NCBI RefSeq assembly: GCF_017874035.1
Contig: NZ_JAGGKV010000033.1
Span: forward strand, 1 to 60,976
Length of the DNA: 60,976 nt
Source: Paenibacillus aceris
GTDB lineage: Bacteria; Bacillota; Bacilli; Paenibacillales; NBRC-103111
Direction: 5' to 3'
The position numbers and the translations under genes were made by a program. This document shows, in pieces, positions 1 to 6,895 of this stretch; within the stretch, counting starts at the first letter, position 1; each line of letters starts with the position of its first letter. The notes below the pieces were generated by a model, which was not told where the DNA came from, did not search any database, and saw only the letters and a list, made by a program, of their open reading frames with translations.

Positions 1-239
1 GGAGGAAACGAGCGGAAACAAACGCAAATTAACGTAATTCTAAGGTTACTGTTTCTTACACTGGTAACTCTCCGGAATTAGGGGGTCAAACCGCTAGCCC
101 GTAAATGCAGCCTATTTGGCATAAATAGCGCCCTGTAGTGCCCATTGCACAACCCTATGCCGGGGACGACATTGCGGCCCGGGCAGCTTTCACATGCCCA
201 TAACCTACACTAGAAAGCGGCAGTGGACGCCACAAAAAA
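1..239. other. Intergenic left edge with a repeat-family remnant
   Basis: No credible gene is visible here. Positions 123-141 (AAATAGCGCCCTGTAGTGCC) closely resemble the reverse complement of the intergenic element at 21176-21195, so this is probably a degenerate member of the repeat family also found near 21.2 and 60.8 kb. Confidence 0.4.
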
Positions 240-271
240 GGAGCTAAGCACGAATAAAATCGCTTAGCTCC
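240..271 (-). terminator. Rho-independent terminator of the mnmA-AlkZ-like unit
   Basis: A perfect 10-bp inverted repeat (GGAGCTAAGC / GCTTAGCTCC) with a 12-nt loop lies about 20 bp after the stop codon at 292. On the minus strand it is followed by a run of six T at 239-234. Confidence 0.85.
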
Positions 272-291
272 TTGCATCTTTCAATTCCCTA

Positions 292-990
292 TTACTTAAA
301 AATCTTGCCAAGATATTGAGCAGCAGCAGCACTGTAACGTTCCTGAATATACGTTCTGAACTGGCTTTTCGCTTCAGGAGTGGGTAAAGTATTCACCGTT
401 AAGCCATGAAGCTCCATCCAATGCAGCGCGGTCATATAGCAGGTGCTGTTCCAGCCGTTCTTCGTCCCATTGGCATTCAATCGTTCGCTAATCCCCGCAA
501 TGACAATATCTGTTTTGCTTTGCAGTTCAACGAGCGCCCGGTCAAATTCATTTTTGGATTCCTTGGCCTTCATGCCAGTGACAGCGCGCAACTCTTTGAC
601 ATCAATGCCTTCGTTCGCCTCGACCGCTTGATACAGCTCTACTGCCGATTTGGGAAGCTGCCCGTCCTCGTAGCGTTCTTCTACGGAATAAGGTTCCTCT
701 AGCAGATTTTTGACCAATGGAAAAAGGTCCGCTGAAATCAATAGAGGCTTCTTCGCAAAAAAACGTCCATAAGCGGCAAGTCCGTCACCCGGCAGGCGAT
801 CTCGCCAGAGCCAAGGATCCGTCTCTAATCCGGTATGCCATTGTTCGTGTGTTGTCACAGATTCAAGGGAAGGATGATCGGGAATAAAAGAAGAGAGAGG
901 GAGAATGCCGACCTCTTTCACGATTTTCGTAACATCCTCATACGTAGCTGCATGCCTGATTACTTCATTCACTTTAGCCAAACTGATCAT
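292..990 (-). CDS. AlkZ-related (YcaQ-like) protein, possible DNA glycosylase relative
   Basis: A soluble protein of about 232 residues. The region DPWLWRDRLPGDGLAAYGRFF and the following KKPLLIS segment resemble the short AlkZ-related proteins of Bacillota, which share the winged-helix fold of the DNA glycosylases AlkZ/YcaQ. I assign the family from memory of this motif. No active-site residue can be confirmed by eye, and the protein is much shorter than full AlkZ (about 370-400 residues), so enzymatic activity is uncertain. ATG 990 is preferred because AGGTGG lies four bases upstream; ATG 1014 and 1008 are alternatives. The gene follows mnmA by about 33 bp on the same strand and ends at a strong terminator, so the two are probably cotranscribed. 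Confidence 0.6.
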   Translation of the reverse strand: MISLAKVNEVIRHAATYEDVTKIVKEVGILPLSSFIPDHPSLESVTTHEQWHTGLETDPWLWRDRLPGDGLAAYGRFFAKKPLLISADLFPLVKNLLEEPYSVEERYEDGQLPKSAVELYQAVEANEGIDVKELRAVTGMKAKESKNEFDRALVELQSKTDIVIAGISERLNANGTKNGWNSTCYMTALHWMELHGLTVNTLPTPEAKSQFRTYIQERYSAAAAQYLGKIFK

Positions 991-1023
991 CCTTCCACCT
1001 AAACCCATGTACATGGCTTGATT

Positions 1024-2112
1024 TTATTTATGAACCTTATCAATCACACCGCCGCCCAAACAAATGTCACCGTCATAGAAAACAACGGATTGCCCGGGTG
1101 TTACGGCTTTCTGAGGCGTATCAAAAACAACTTCAACAGTGCCATCCTCTTTAAAAGTCAGAACGACGCCTTGGTCAGGCTGACGGTAGCGGAATTTAGC
1201 CGTGCAAGTGAGAGGTCCTTGCGGCTTATTCGGAGAGATCCAGTTCACATCTGTCGCTGTTAGCCCCTTGGAGTAGAGTCCTGGGTACTGCTCGCCTTGA
1301 ACGACAAGAAGTTCGTTGGTTTCCAAGTTTTTGTCCACGACAAACCATGGCTCGCCAGAACCTGAACCGCCAATGCCAAGCCCTTGTCTTTGGCCTAACG
1401 TATAGTACATTAGACCGTCATGGCGGCCTTTGATTTCACCGTTGCGAATATCGACCATATTGCCTGGTTTAGCCGGCAAGTATTGACTGAGGAACTCTTT
1501 GAAATCGCGCTCGCCGATGAAGCAAATGCCTGTGCTGTCTTTTTTCTTGGCTGTGGCAAGGCCGGCAGCTTCGGCAATTTTACGAACCTCGGGCTTCGGC
1601 AGGTGTCCGATGGGGAACATCGCTTTCGAGAGCTGCTGCTGCGTAAGCACATTGAGGAAGTACGTTTGATCCTTGCCTGGATCATTGCCCCGCAGAAGCA
1701 CATATTCACCATCTTGCTCTTTCACTTGCGCGTAATGGCCTGTTGCAATGTAATCGCCGCCTAGATCCATGACCTTTTGGAGCAATTCACCGAATTTAAT
1801 TTCCCTGTTGCACATGACGTCAGGATTCGGCGTGCGGCCTTTGGTATACTCGTCCAAGAAATAAGAGAAAACCTTGTCGTAGTACTGTTTTTCAAAATTA
1901 ACTGTATAAAAAGGGATCCCGATCTGGTCGCAAACTCTTCGGACATCCTCTGCATCTTCTTCGGCTGTGCAATGGCCAAATTCATCGGTATCGTCCCAAT
2001 TTTTCATGAAAATGCCAATGACTTCATACCCCTGCTCTTTCAATAGCAGCGCGGCAACAGAAGAATCGACACCTCCGGACATACCCAGAATGACACGTGT
2101 TTTTTTATTCAT
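1024..2112 (-). CDS. mnmA: tRNA-specific 2-thiouridylase MnmA
   Basis: A 362-residue ATP-pyrophosphatase that adenylates and thiolates U34 at C2 in tRNAs for Lys, Glu and Gln. The PP-loop SGGVDSS is at residues 12-18. The two catalytic cysteines are visible: Cys101 in DVMCNREIKFG and Cys197 in GICFIGERDF. Length is normal for the family. The sulfur donor is a cysteine desulfurase, and one is encoded just across the divergent intergenic region (2851-3999), as in Bacillus, where YrvO serves MnmA (TrmU). In B. subtilis the two genes are codirectional; here mnmA points the other way. A TATAAT-like -10 on the minus strand at 2163-2168 could serve it, but no good -35 is seen. Confidence 0.97.
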   Translation of the reverse strand: MNKKTRVILGMSGGVDSSVAALLLKEQGYEVIGIFMKNWDDTDEFGHCTAEEDAEDVRRVCDQIGIPFYTVNFEKQYYDKVFSYFLDEYTKGRTPNPDVMCNREIKFGELLQKVMDLGGDYIATGHYAQVKEQDGEYVLLRGNDPGKDQTYFLNVLTQQQLSKAMFPIGHLPKPEVRKIAEAAGLATAKKKDSTGICFIGERDFKEFLSQYLPAKPGNMVDIRNGEIKGRHDGLMYYTLGQRQGLGIGGSGSGEPWFVVDKNLETNELLVVQGEQYPGLYSKGLTATDVNWISPNKPQGPLTCTAKFRYRQPDQGVVLTFKEDGTVEVVFDTPQKAVTPGQSVVFYDGDICLGGGVIDKVHK

Positions 2113-2421
2113 CGCTTGTGTTCCTCTTTTCCATCCTGTAAGACTTTTTTGAAACTCTCACTATTATACATCTCTATGGTTCAAAATTAAAATATTTCAT
2201 GAGAATGTCATTGTTTTTCCCCCACAGAACAAGGAATTTATGATAACATATATACGATATACGGATGTTTAGGAATGTTTTTCTTAAAAATGGAAACGCT
2301 GTTTACCTAGATAGGGACGAGTATCATGTTTGAGCGTGACAAGCAGATGGTAAGCAAAACAGATTTTTTCGTAATATCAATTAGCCCCCTTGATGGCATA
2401 AATGTTGAATGAGGTGTAATT
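2113..2421. other. Divergent regulatory region between mnmA and cymR
   Basis: These 309 bp are AT-rich and separate divergent genes. The minus-strand TATAAT at 2163-2168 is a plausible mnmA -10. I find no hairpin terminator, riboswitch or credible small gene. CymR-type regulators bind AT-rich operators, so autoregulation here is possible, but I cannot point to a specific site. Confidence 0.4.
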
Positions 2422-2841
2422 TTGAAAATTTCCACAAAAGGCCGCTATGGTCTAACGATCATGATGGAGCTGGCCAATCGAGTTGGTGAAGGTCCGACTT
2501 CACTGAAAAGTATTGCCGAGAAGCACCAGCTTTCCGAGCATTATCTCGAGCAGCTTGTTGCTCCTTTGCGTAACGCGGGATTGGTCAAAAGCATTCGTGG
2601 AGCGTACGGTGGATATATTCTTTCTAAAGCCGCTGACCAAGTGACAGCTGGAGAAGTGATTCGTGTGTTGGAAGGACCGATTAGTCCTGTTGACTTTACG
2701 GAGGAAGATGACCCGGCAAAGCGTGACTTATGGATGCGTATCCGCGACAGCATTGCGGAAGTGCTCGATTCGACTACGCTTGCGAATCTGATCTCTTTCG
2801 AGGATGTTGGCAAGCACGACAACTACATGTTTTATATTTAA
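2422..2841 (+). CDS. cymR: Rrf2-family regulator CymR (cysteine metabolism repressor)
   Basis: A 139-residue Rrf2 protein. The N-terminal winged helix-turn-helix (MKISTKGRYGLTIMMELA, then the SIAEKHQLSEHYLEQL recognition segment) is followed by the conserved RGAYGGYILSK wing and a C-terminal dimer helix. It lacks the cysteine cluster that binds Fe-S in IscR, as expected for CymR, which in Bacillus works with CysK to repress cysteine uptake and synthesis genes. It lies 9 bp upstream of a cysteine desulfurase gene, the classic Bacillus arrangement. TTG or ATG choice is not an issue: translation starts at the first codon after a GAGGTG Shine-Dalgarno sequence (2411-2416). Confidence 0.92.
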   Translation: MKISTKGRYGLTIMMELANRVGEGPTSLKSIAEKHQLSEHYLEQLVAPLRNAGLVKSIRGAYGGYILSKAADQVTAGEVIRVLEGPISPVDFTEEDDPAKRDLWMRIRDSIAEVLDSTTLANLISFEDVGKHDNYMFYI

Positions 2842-2850
2842 GGGTGTCCT

Positions 2851-3999
2851 ATGAATTCTATTTATCTTGATCACGCGGCAACTACGCCGGTGCATCCCGA
2901 CGTCATGGAAGCTATGCTTCCTTTTTATACAACATACTTTGGTAATCCATCTAGTACACATAGCTTTGGCAGAGCGACGAGAACCGCGCTTAATCGGTTT
3001 CGCGACGGTTCGGCTAAGGCTTTAGGGTGTTTGCCTGGAGAACTCATATTTACGAGCGGCGGTACCGAAAGCAACAATATGGCGATCTTCGGGATCATCA
3101 ATGCGAACAAAGAAGGCAAGAAACATATCATCACGACACAGATTGAGCATCATGCGGTTTTGCATCCCTGTGAACGGTTGGAAACCCTTGGTTACGAGGT
3201 GACCTACCTGCCAGTAGGTCCGACTGGTCTTATTCAAGTCGAAGATGTGGAGTCGGCTATTCGTCCCGATACGGCTCTCATCTCGATCATGTATGTGAAT
3301 AATGAAGTCGGCACGATTCAGCCGATTGAAGAAGTAGGTCGGATAGCGCAAAGCCGGCAAATTCCATTTCATGTTGATGCCGTGCAAGCTCTAGGCAAGC
3401 TGCCGCTGAATCTTCATGAACTCCCGATTGATTTATTGAGCTTATCCGCTCATAAAATATATGGGCCTAATGGTGTAGGCGCGTTATATGTATCTAAGAA
3501 CACGAAGCTGGTTCCTCATGTCTATGGTGGCGCTCAAGAGAGAAAGCGCCGCGCAGGCACAGAGAATGTCGCAGCCATTGCAGGGTTTGCCAAAGCCTTA
3601 GAGGTGATTCTGCCTGAGGTGGACAATCTGTATGAGCAAGCTGCCGAACTTAGACAGTGCATGGTGACTAGCTTGGAGAAGCATTTAGGCCGTGATCAAT
3701 TTACGATAAATGGCCATGCCGAACAACGTGTTCCGCATATTCTGAACATCAGTTTTCCAGGAATATCAACAGAAACACTGCTTATGAATCTTGATTTAGA
3801 AAATGTAGCTGCAGCAAGCGGTTCTGCTTGTACGTCAGGTTCACTTGAGGTGTCCCACGTTCTGCAAGCAATGAAACTCCCAGAAAATGTTACAGCCTCC
3901 GCTGTTCGATTTAGCTTTGGAATGGGGAATTCTAAAGATCAAATTGAAACAGCTGCCCAGAAAATTGCAACCATTGTCAAACGGCTGCGTAATAATTAG
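2851..3999 (+). CDS. Cysteine desulfurase (IscS/NifS class, YrvO-like)
   Basis: A 382-residue pyridoxal-phosphate enzyme that removes sulfur from cysteine as an enzyme persulfide. The PLP lysine is Lys202 in LSAHKIYGPNG, and the catalytic cysteine is Cys327 in SGSACTSGSLEVSHVL. The SGGTESNN phosphate-binding motif is at residues 69-76. The motif around the cysteine and the length fit the NifS/IscS group rather than SufS. The position after cymR and close to mnmA suggests that it supplies sulfur for tRNA 2-thiolation. It is almost certainly cotranscribed with cymR. Confidence 0.95.
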   Translation: MNSIYLDHAATTPVHPDVMEAMLPFYTTYFGNPSSTHSFGRATRTALNRFRDGSAKALGCLPGELIFTSGGTESNNMAIFGIINANKEGKKHIITTQIEHHAVLHPCERLETLGYEVTYLPVGPTGLIQVEDVESAIRPDTALISIMYVNNEVGTIQPIEEVGRIAQSRQIPFHVDAVQALGKLPLNLHELPIDLLSLSAHKIYGPNGVGALYVSKNTKLVPHVYGGAQERKRRAGTENVAAIAGFAKALEVILPEVDNLYEQAAELRQCMVTSLEKHLGRDQFTINGHAEQRVPHILNISFPGISTETLLMNLDLENVAAASGSACTSGSLEVSHVLQAMKLPENVTASAVRFSFGMGNSKDQIETAAQKIATIVKRLRNN

Positions 4000-4027
4000 T
4001 ACCGGGTGGTTCTAGGGGGAAAGCACC

Positions 4028-4549
4028 TTGCGCAAAGCGCATGATTTGATCGGACTTCCCGTTCTGACGGTAGATTCCGGTAAGCAGTTAGGCCAAGTTA
4101 AAGATTTATTGATTGACCCTGAGTGGAACATACGAGGCATCATTCTTGAAGCAAAGATGTGGTTTACCTCCTTACGGTACATACCGTGGGATGAAGTCAT
4201 CGCTGCAGGGGAAGATGCCGTTACCATACCGAACGAAAATGTCATTATCGAGTTTGAGCATGCGGATGAATGTCATGCTTTTCTGGAAGGCAGCCGCCCG
4301 ATTAAGGGTCTTCCAGTGGTTACTGTCGGTGGAGACAAATTAGGCGTGGTTGAAGATGTTTATTTAACCCAAGATTGGGGTAAACAAATAGTAGGTTATG
4401 AATTGTCCGAAGGGTTTATTTCTGATTTAAAGGAAGGGCGTAGATGGCTTCCCAAGCCGGATTCGGCAACCAAAGGGGAAGATGCCATTATAGTGCCTGT
4501 ACATTGCTCTCAGGAAGTAGAAGAACTCTTCGTATCCAAAGAAGAATAG
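4028..4549 (+). CDS. PRC-barrel domain protein (YrrD-like)
   Basis: A 173-residue protein with two tandem PRC-barrel modules: residues 1-75 (DLIGLPVLTVDSGKQLGQVKDLLID) and 85-160 (IKGLPVVTVGGDKLGVVEDVYL). PRC barrels are small beta-barrels found in photosynthetic reaction centre H subunits and RNA-processing proteins; in this setting the function is unknown. It matches B. subtilis yrrD in size and position, upstream of the yrrI-alaS block. The start is TTG, supported by AGGGGG at 4014-4019. It is probably the third gene of the cymR unit, since no terminator separates it from the desulfurase gene. Confidence 0.8.
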   Translation: MRKAHDLIGLPVLTVDSGKQLGQVKDLLIDPEWNIRGIILEAKMWFTSLRYIPWDEVIAAGEDAVTIPNENVIIEFEHADECHAFLEGSRPIKGLPVVTVGGDKLGVVEDVYLTQDWGKQIVGYELSEGFISDLKEGRRWLPKPDSATKGEDAIIVPVHCSQEVEELFVSKEE

Positions 4550-4559
4550 GGTGAGCAAG

Positions 4560-4760
4560 ATGCGTTGTCCAAACTGTAATTCCAAAGATATTGGAAAGAT
4601 CGGTTCCCATCAATTTTATTGCTGGGGTTGCTTTATCGAACTCAGCGTCAACGGAGAGAAAATGTCCGTGTATCAAGTAGAGGAAGACGGAACGCTAAGT
4701 TCTCTGGATGATTTATTTTTTGAAGAAGAAATGCCTTTGATCCAAGAACACGCAAATTAA
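4560..4760 (+). CDS. Small zinc-ribbon protein
   Basis: About 66 residues. Two CxxC pairs near the N-terminus (CPNCNSKDIG and FYCWGC) form a likely zinc ribbon, followed by an acidic tail. ATG 4560 is preferred because AGGGTGA at 4548-4554 gives normal spacing; a GTG at 4551 is also in frame. The gene starts 10 bp after the PRC-barrel gene and is followed by a strong terminator, so it ends the cymR transcription unit. Molecular function is unknown. Confidence 0.75.
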   Translation: MRCPNCNSKDIGKIGSHQFYCWGCFIELSVNGEKMSVYQVEEDGTLSSLDDLFFEEEMPLIQEHAN

Positions 4761-4777
4761 TCATACTTGCAAGCTGG

Positions 4778-4828
4778 AAACGTTACTTTTTTGAGCACAC
4801 CCTGTGCTGGAGAGGTAACGTTTTTTTG
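4778..4828 (+). terminator. Terminator after the zinc-ribbon gene
   Basis: Outer arms AAACGTTAC (4778-4786) and GTAACGTTT (4815-4823) enclose a second pairing, GAGCAC / GTGCTG. The run of seven T begins at 4821. Confidence 0.85.
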
Positions 4829-4913
4829 TTTTTAGCATGCGAAGGTTAATTTGACCAGCATGTACATATACTGTATGGGCACAAACATATTTGGAATCAC
4901 TGAGGTGAACGAA

Positions 4914-5984
4914 GTGGAACGTTTTTGGAGAAATCGATGGTTTGTAGGGCTGGTGTACCTGCTTTTGGCTCTGGCATGTTTGTATATGCTGCTGCAAATT
5001 AAGCCTATTCTACAAAGCTTGTTTACTTTTTTAAAAGCGATATTAGCGCCATTTTTCATCGCGGTGATTATTTCTTACATTTTGAACCCGGTGGTGAATA
5101 TGCTTAACCAGCGCAAAGTGCCAAGAACGATTGCCGTGCTGCTGATATATTGTGTATTTATTTCTTCACTCACCGTCATTATCATGAATATGACCCCGGT
5201 GTTTATGACCCAAATCGCGGAATTGAACGAGCATATGCCGCAGATGGAAATGCGCGCCCAATCGATTGTCGACGGCTTTAATCAAAATCAACTGCTGCCT
5301 GACAGTGTGCGTATGGGTTTCAATCATTCATTAACAAAGCTGGAAAACAGCATTTCCATGGCCATTTCGAACTACATGAACCAAATTGGCAGTACGATCT
5401 CCATGCTGTTTATCGCTTTTATCGTCCCGTTTGTTGCTTTTTATATGATGAAAGACTTTCAAATTATCGAGAAGACAGCGCTAGCCATCGTTCCTAAGGA
5501 GCATCGCAAGAAAACAGTCAAGCTTCTCATTGATATTGATACGGCACTTGGAAATTATATTCGCGGCCAACTTATGGTTTGCGTTATTATCGGGGGGCTT
5601 GCCTATTTGGGGTATTGGCTCATTGACATGCCTTACGCGCTTCTGCTTGCGAGTGTGGTCGCGATCTTCAATATCATTCCTTATTTAGGGCCGTTTTTTG
5701 GAGCGGCACCAGCGATCATTATGGCTTCAACTATTTCTTTGAAAATGGTGCTGTTCGTTGCGCTCGTTAATCTGACCGTCCAAATTCTGGAAGGAAATGT
5801 CATATCGCCGCAAGTGGTGGGCAAAAAGCTGCATATGCATCCGTTAGTCATCATCTTTGCCTTATTGGTCGGCGGGGAAGTAGCAGGTATTGTGGGATTA
5901 ATATTGGCGGTACCCTTTTTCGCGGTCATGAAGGTTATCATTCAGCACGTCTTCCTGCATTATGTCCACAGGCCTACAACCTAG
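4914..5984 (+). CDS. AI-2E family transporter / YrrI-like permease
   Basis: A 356-residue integral membrane protein with about eight hydrophobic segments and the family signature FNIIPYLGPFFGAAPAII followed by EGNVISPQVVGKKLHMHPL. The family includes the AI-2 exporter TqsA and Na+/H+ antiporter-like members. The substrate cannot be told from sequence, so AI-2 transport should not be assumed. GTG 4914 is preferred: GAGGTGA at 4902-4908 sits five bases upstream. An upstream in-frame ATG at 4851 lacks such a site. It matches B. subtilis yrrI, which also precedes alaS. It ends at the bidirectional hairpin at 6005-6057. Confidence 0.85.
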   Translation: MERFWRNRWFVGLVYLLLALACLYMLLQIKPILQSLFTFLKAILAPFFIAVIISYILNPVVNMLNQRKVPRTIAVLLIYCVFISSLTVIIMNMTPVFMTQIAELNEHMPQMEMRAQSIVDGFNQNQLLPDSVRMGFNHSLTKLENSISMAISNYMNQIGSTISMLFIAFIVPFVAFYMMKDFQIIEKTALAIVPKEHRKKTVKLLIDIDTALGNYIRGQLMVCVIIGGLAYLGYWLIDMPYALLLASVVAIFNIIPYLGPFFGAAPAIIMASTISLKMVLFVALVNLTVQILEGNVISPQVVGKKLHMHPLVIIFALLVGGEVAGIVGLILAVPFFAVMKVIIQHVFLHYVHRPTT

Positions 5985-6004
5985 CCGGATAGAAAGGAAG
6001 ACGC

Positions 6005-6057
6005 ACAAAACCCCCGTGCACCATGACTTGCGGGATCATGGTACATAGGGGTTTTGT
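6005..6057. terminator. Bidirectional terminator hairpin
   Basis: A long stem (ACAAAACCCC / GGGGTTTTGT outer arms, with CACCATGA / TCATGGT inner pairing) lies between the permease gene and a leftward promoter at 6181-6209. On the minus strand the stem ends in GGGGGTTTTGTG, so it can terminate the leftward transcript as well as the permease mRNA. Confidence 0.7.
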
Positions 6058-6152
6058 ACGAGGGTTGAGGATATTAAAGGGTGTGGCGTACGTAAACCAT
6101 CGAATGGGCTACGGAATTCATTATGCGTTGATTCGTTTTTGTTGCTCGATTC

Positions 6153-6171
6153 GATAATGAAAATCATTATC
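6153..6171. promoter_or_regulatory. Fur box
   Basis: GATAATGAAAATCATTATC differs at one position from the classic 19-bp Fur consensus GATAATGATAATCATTATC. It lies at about +3 to +21 of the leftward promoter, a position suited to iron-dependent repression. Confidence 0.85.
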
Positions 6172-6180
6172 AATGAGTTT

Positions 6181-6209
6181 AGTATACGCTGGTTGAGAAC
6201 GATTGTCAA
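6181..6209 (-). promoter_or_regulatory. Sigma-A promoter, TTGACA-N17-TATACT
   Basis: On the minus strand the -35 is TTGACA (6209-6204) and the -10 is TATACT (6186-6181), with a spacer of exactly 17 bases. It points left, away from the small membrane protein gene that ends at 6210. Confidence 0.85.
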
Positions 6210-6434
6210 CTACGATTTTAGACCTTTTTCTTTATCGTCTCCTTGATCGTTCTTTTCTTCTTTTTGCTCTTTTTGCTCTTGAAATTCAACGCGGGACTGA
6301 CCGGTTATATAATCGAAAGGATTATATCGGCTATCCGGAATTTCTTTCTTAATAAGCGTTTTGGTGATGATATAGATCACAAGTACAAAAACAGGCGTAA
6401 TTAAACCGAGCAGTGTAAGCGTTGAGAGATCCAA
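6210..6434 (-). CDS. Small membrane protein, DUF3951-like
   Basis: About 74-77 residues. One transmembrane helix (TLLGLITPVFVLVIYIITK) is followed by a charged tail rich in Glu, Lys and Gln. The segment YNPFDYITGQ resembles the conserved YTPFD motif I recall for the DUF3951 family of Bacilli; function is unknown. Start choice is uncertain: GTG 6443 abuts the AGGAA Shine-Dalgarno sequence, while TTG 6434 is better spaced. The stop codon directly abuts the -35 box of the Fur-linked promoter. Confidence 0.6.
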   Translation of the reverse strand: MDLSTLTLLGLITPVFVLVIYIITKTLIKKEIPDSRYNPFDYITGQSRVEFQEQKEQKEEKNDQGDDKEKGLKS

Positions 6435-6524
6435 TCGTATCACTTCCTAGAGGATATACTTTTACAGGAATGTATGTTAGATACGATGCCCACCCTAGGA
6501 AGGTTCCATGAACGTTTATGAATA

Positions 6525-6553
6525 TTGACACGGTTACAGCATATAGTTATAAT
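6525..6553 (+). promoter_or_regulatory. Sigma-A promoter of alaS, TTGACA-N17-TATAAT
   Basis: Perfect consensus hexamers at 6525-6530 and 6548-6553 with a 17-base spacer, placed just upstream of the alaS T-box leader. Confidence 0.9.
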
Positions 6554-6574
6554 TTGCCTTATCTAGATCTATTG

Positions 6575-6852
6575 CAAAAACGTTGATGAAATCGAAGTAA
6601 GTCATAGTCCACTGTCAGAGATGAGGTTCCGGAATGCAGATTTCATGGCGAATCCGGCTGCAAGAACCTCTCGGTGCTAGGATGGCTGAACGCTGATTTC
6701 GGAGTGTGGAAGAACTCCACCGGTTGGACCCGTTACAGATCCGCACAAGGAGATTGCATGGTTTCCTCTGCCGCTAGTCAGGACGGTGGGGAACGCAATA
6801 ACCAGGGTGGTACCGCGATGATTCGTCCCTGTATGTTACAGGGGCGTTTTTT
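6575..6852 (+). ncRNA. T-box riboswitch of alaS (tRNA-Ala)
   Basis: A full-length T-box leader. Stem I carries the AGAGA bulge (6617-6621) and a candidate GCT alanine specifier codon (6692-6694) in the context GAAC-GCT-G. The antiterminator core AGGGTGGTACCGCG is at 6804-6817. The competing terminator has arms CGTCCCTGT (6824-6832) and ACAGGGGCG (6838-6846) followed by T6. Uncharged tRNA-Ala should favour the antiterminator and allow alaS transcription. Confidence 0.95.
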
Positions 6853-6895
6853 GTTTGTTTTCAAACAATATAGAAAATATGGAGGCTTGAGAGTT

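Larger units (their letters stand above)
6000..6174 (-). ncRNA. Candidate Fur-regulated small RNA (FsrA/RyhB-like role)
   Basis: A consensus sigma-A promoter (6181-6209, minus strand) should start transcription near 6174 and run into the hairpin at 6057-6005, giving an RNA of about 170 nt. A near-perfect Fur box covers the first transcribed bases. No reading frame with a ribosome-binding site is present. The RNA contains C-rich single-stranded tracts (CACACCCTTTAATATCC and CCTCAACCCTCG), and TCCTC within them is complementary to a Shine-Dalgarno core, as in the C-rich regions of B. subtilis FsrA. The RNA, its size and its role are inferred from promoter, operator and terminator only; no homology to FsrA is claimed. 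Confidence 0.5.

Noticed and set aside
6032..6163. 43-codon frame inside the Fur-linked transcript
   Set aside because: It starts about 10 nt from the predicted transcript 5' end with no ribosome-binding site, overlaps the Fur box, ends in the terminator stem and has no recognisable features.
6674..6895. N-terminal extension of alanyl-tRNA synthetase
   Set aside because: It would translate T-box Stem I to terminator sequence; the true start at 6896 has a Shine-Dalgarno sequence and family-typical N-terminus.
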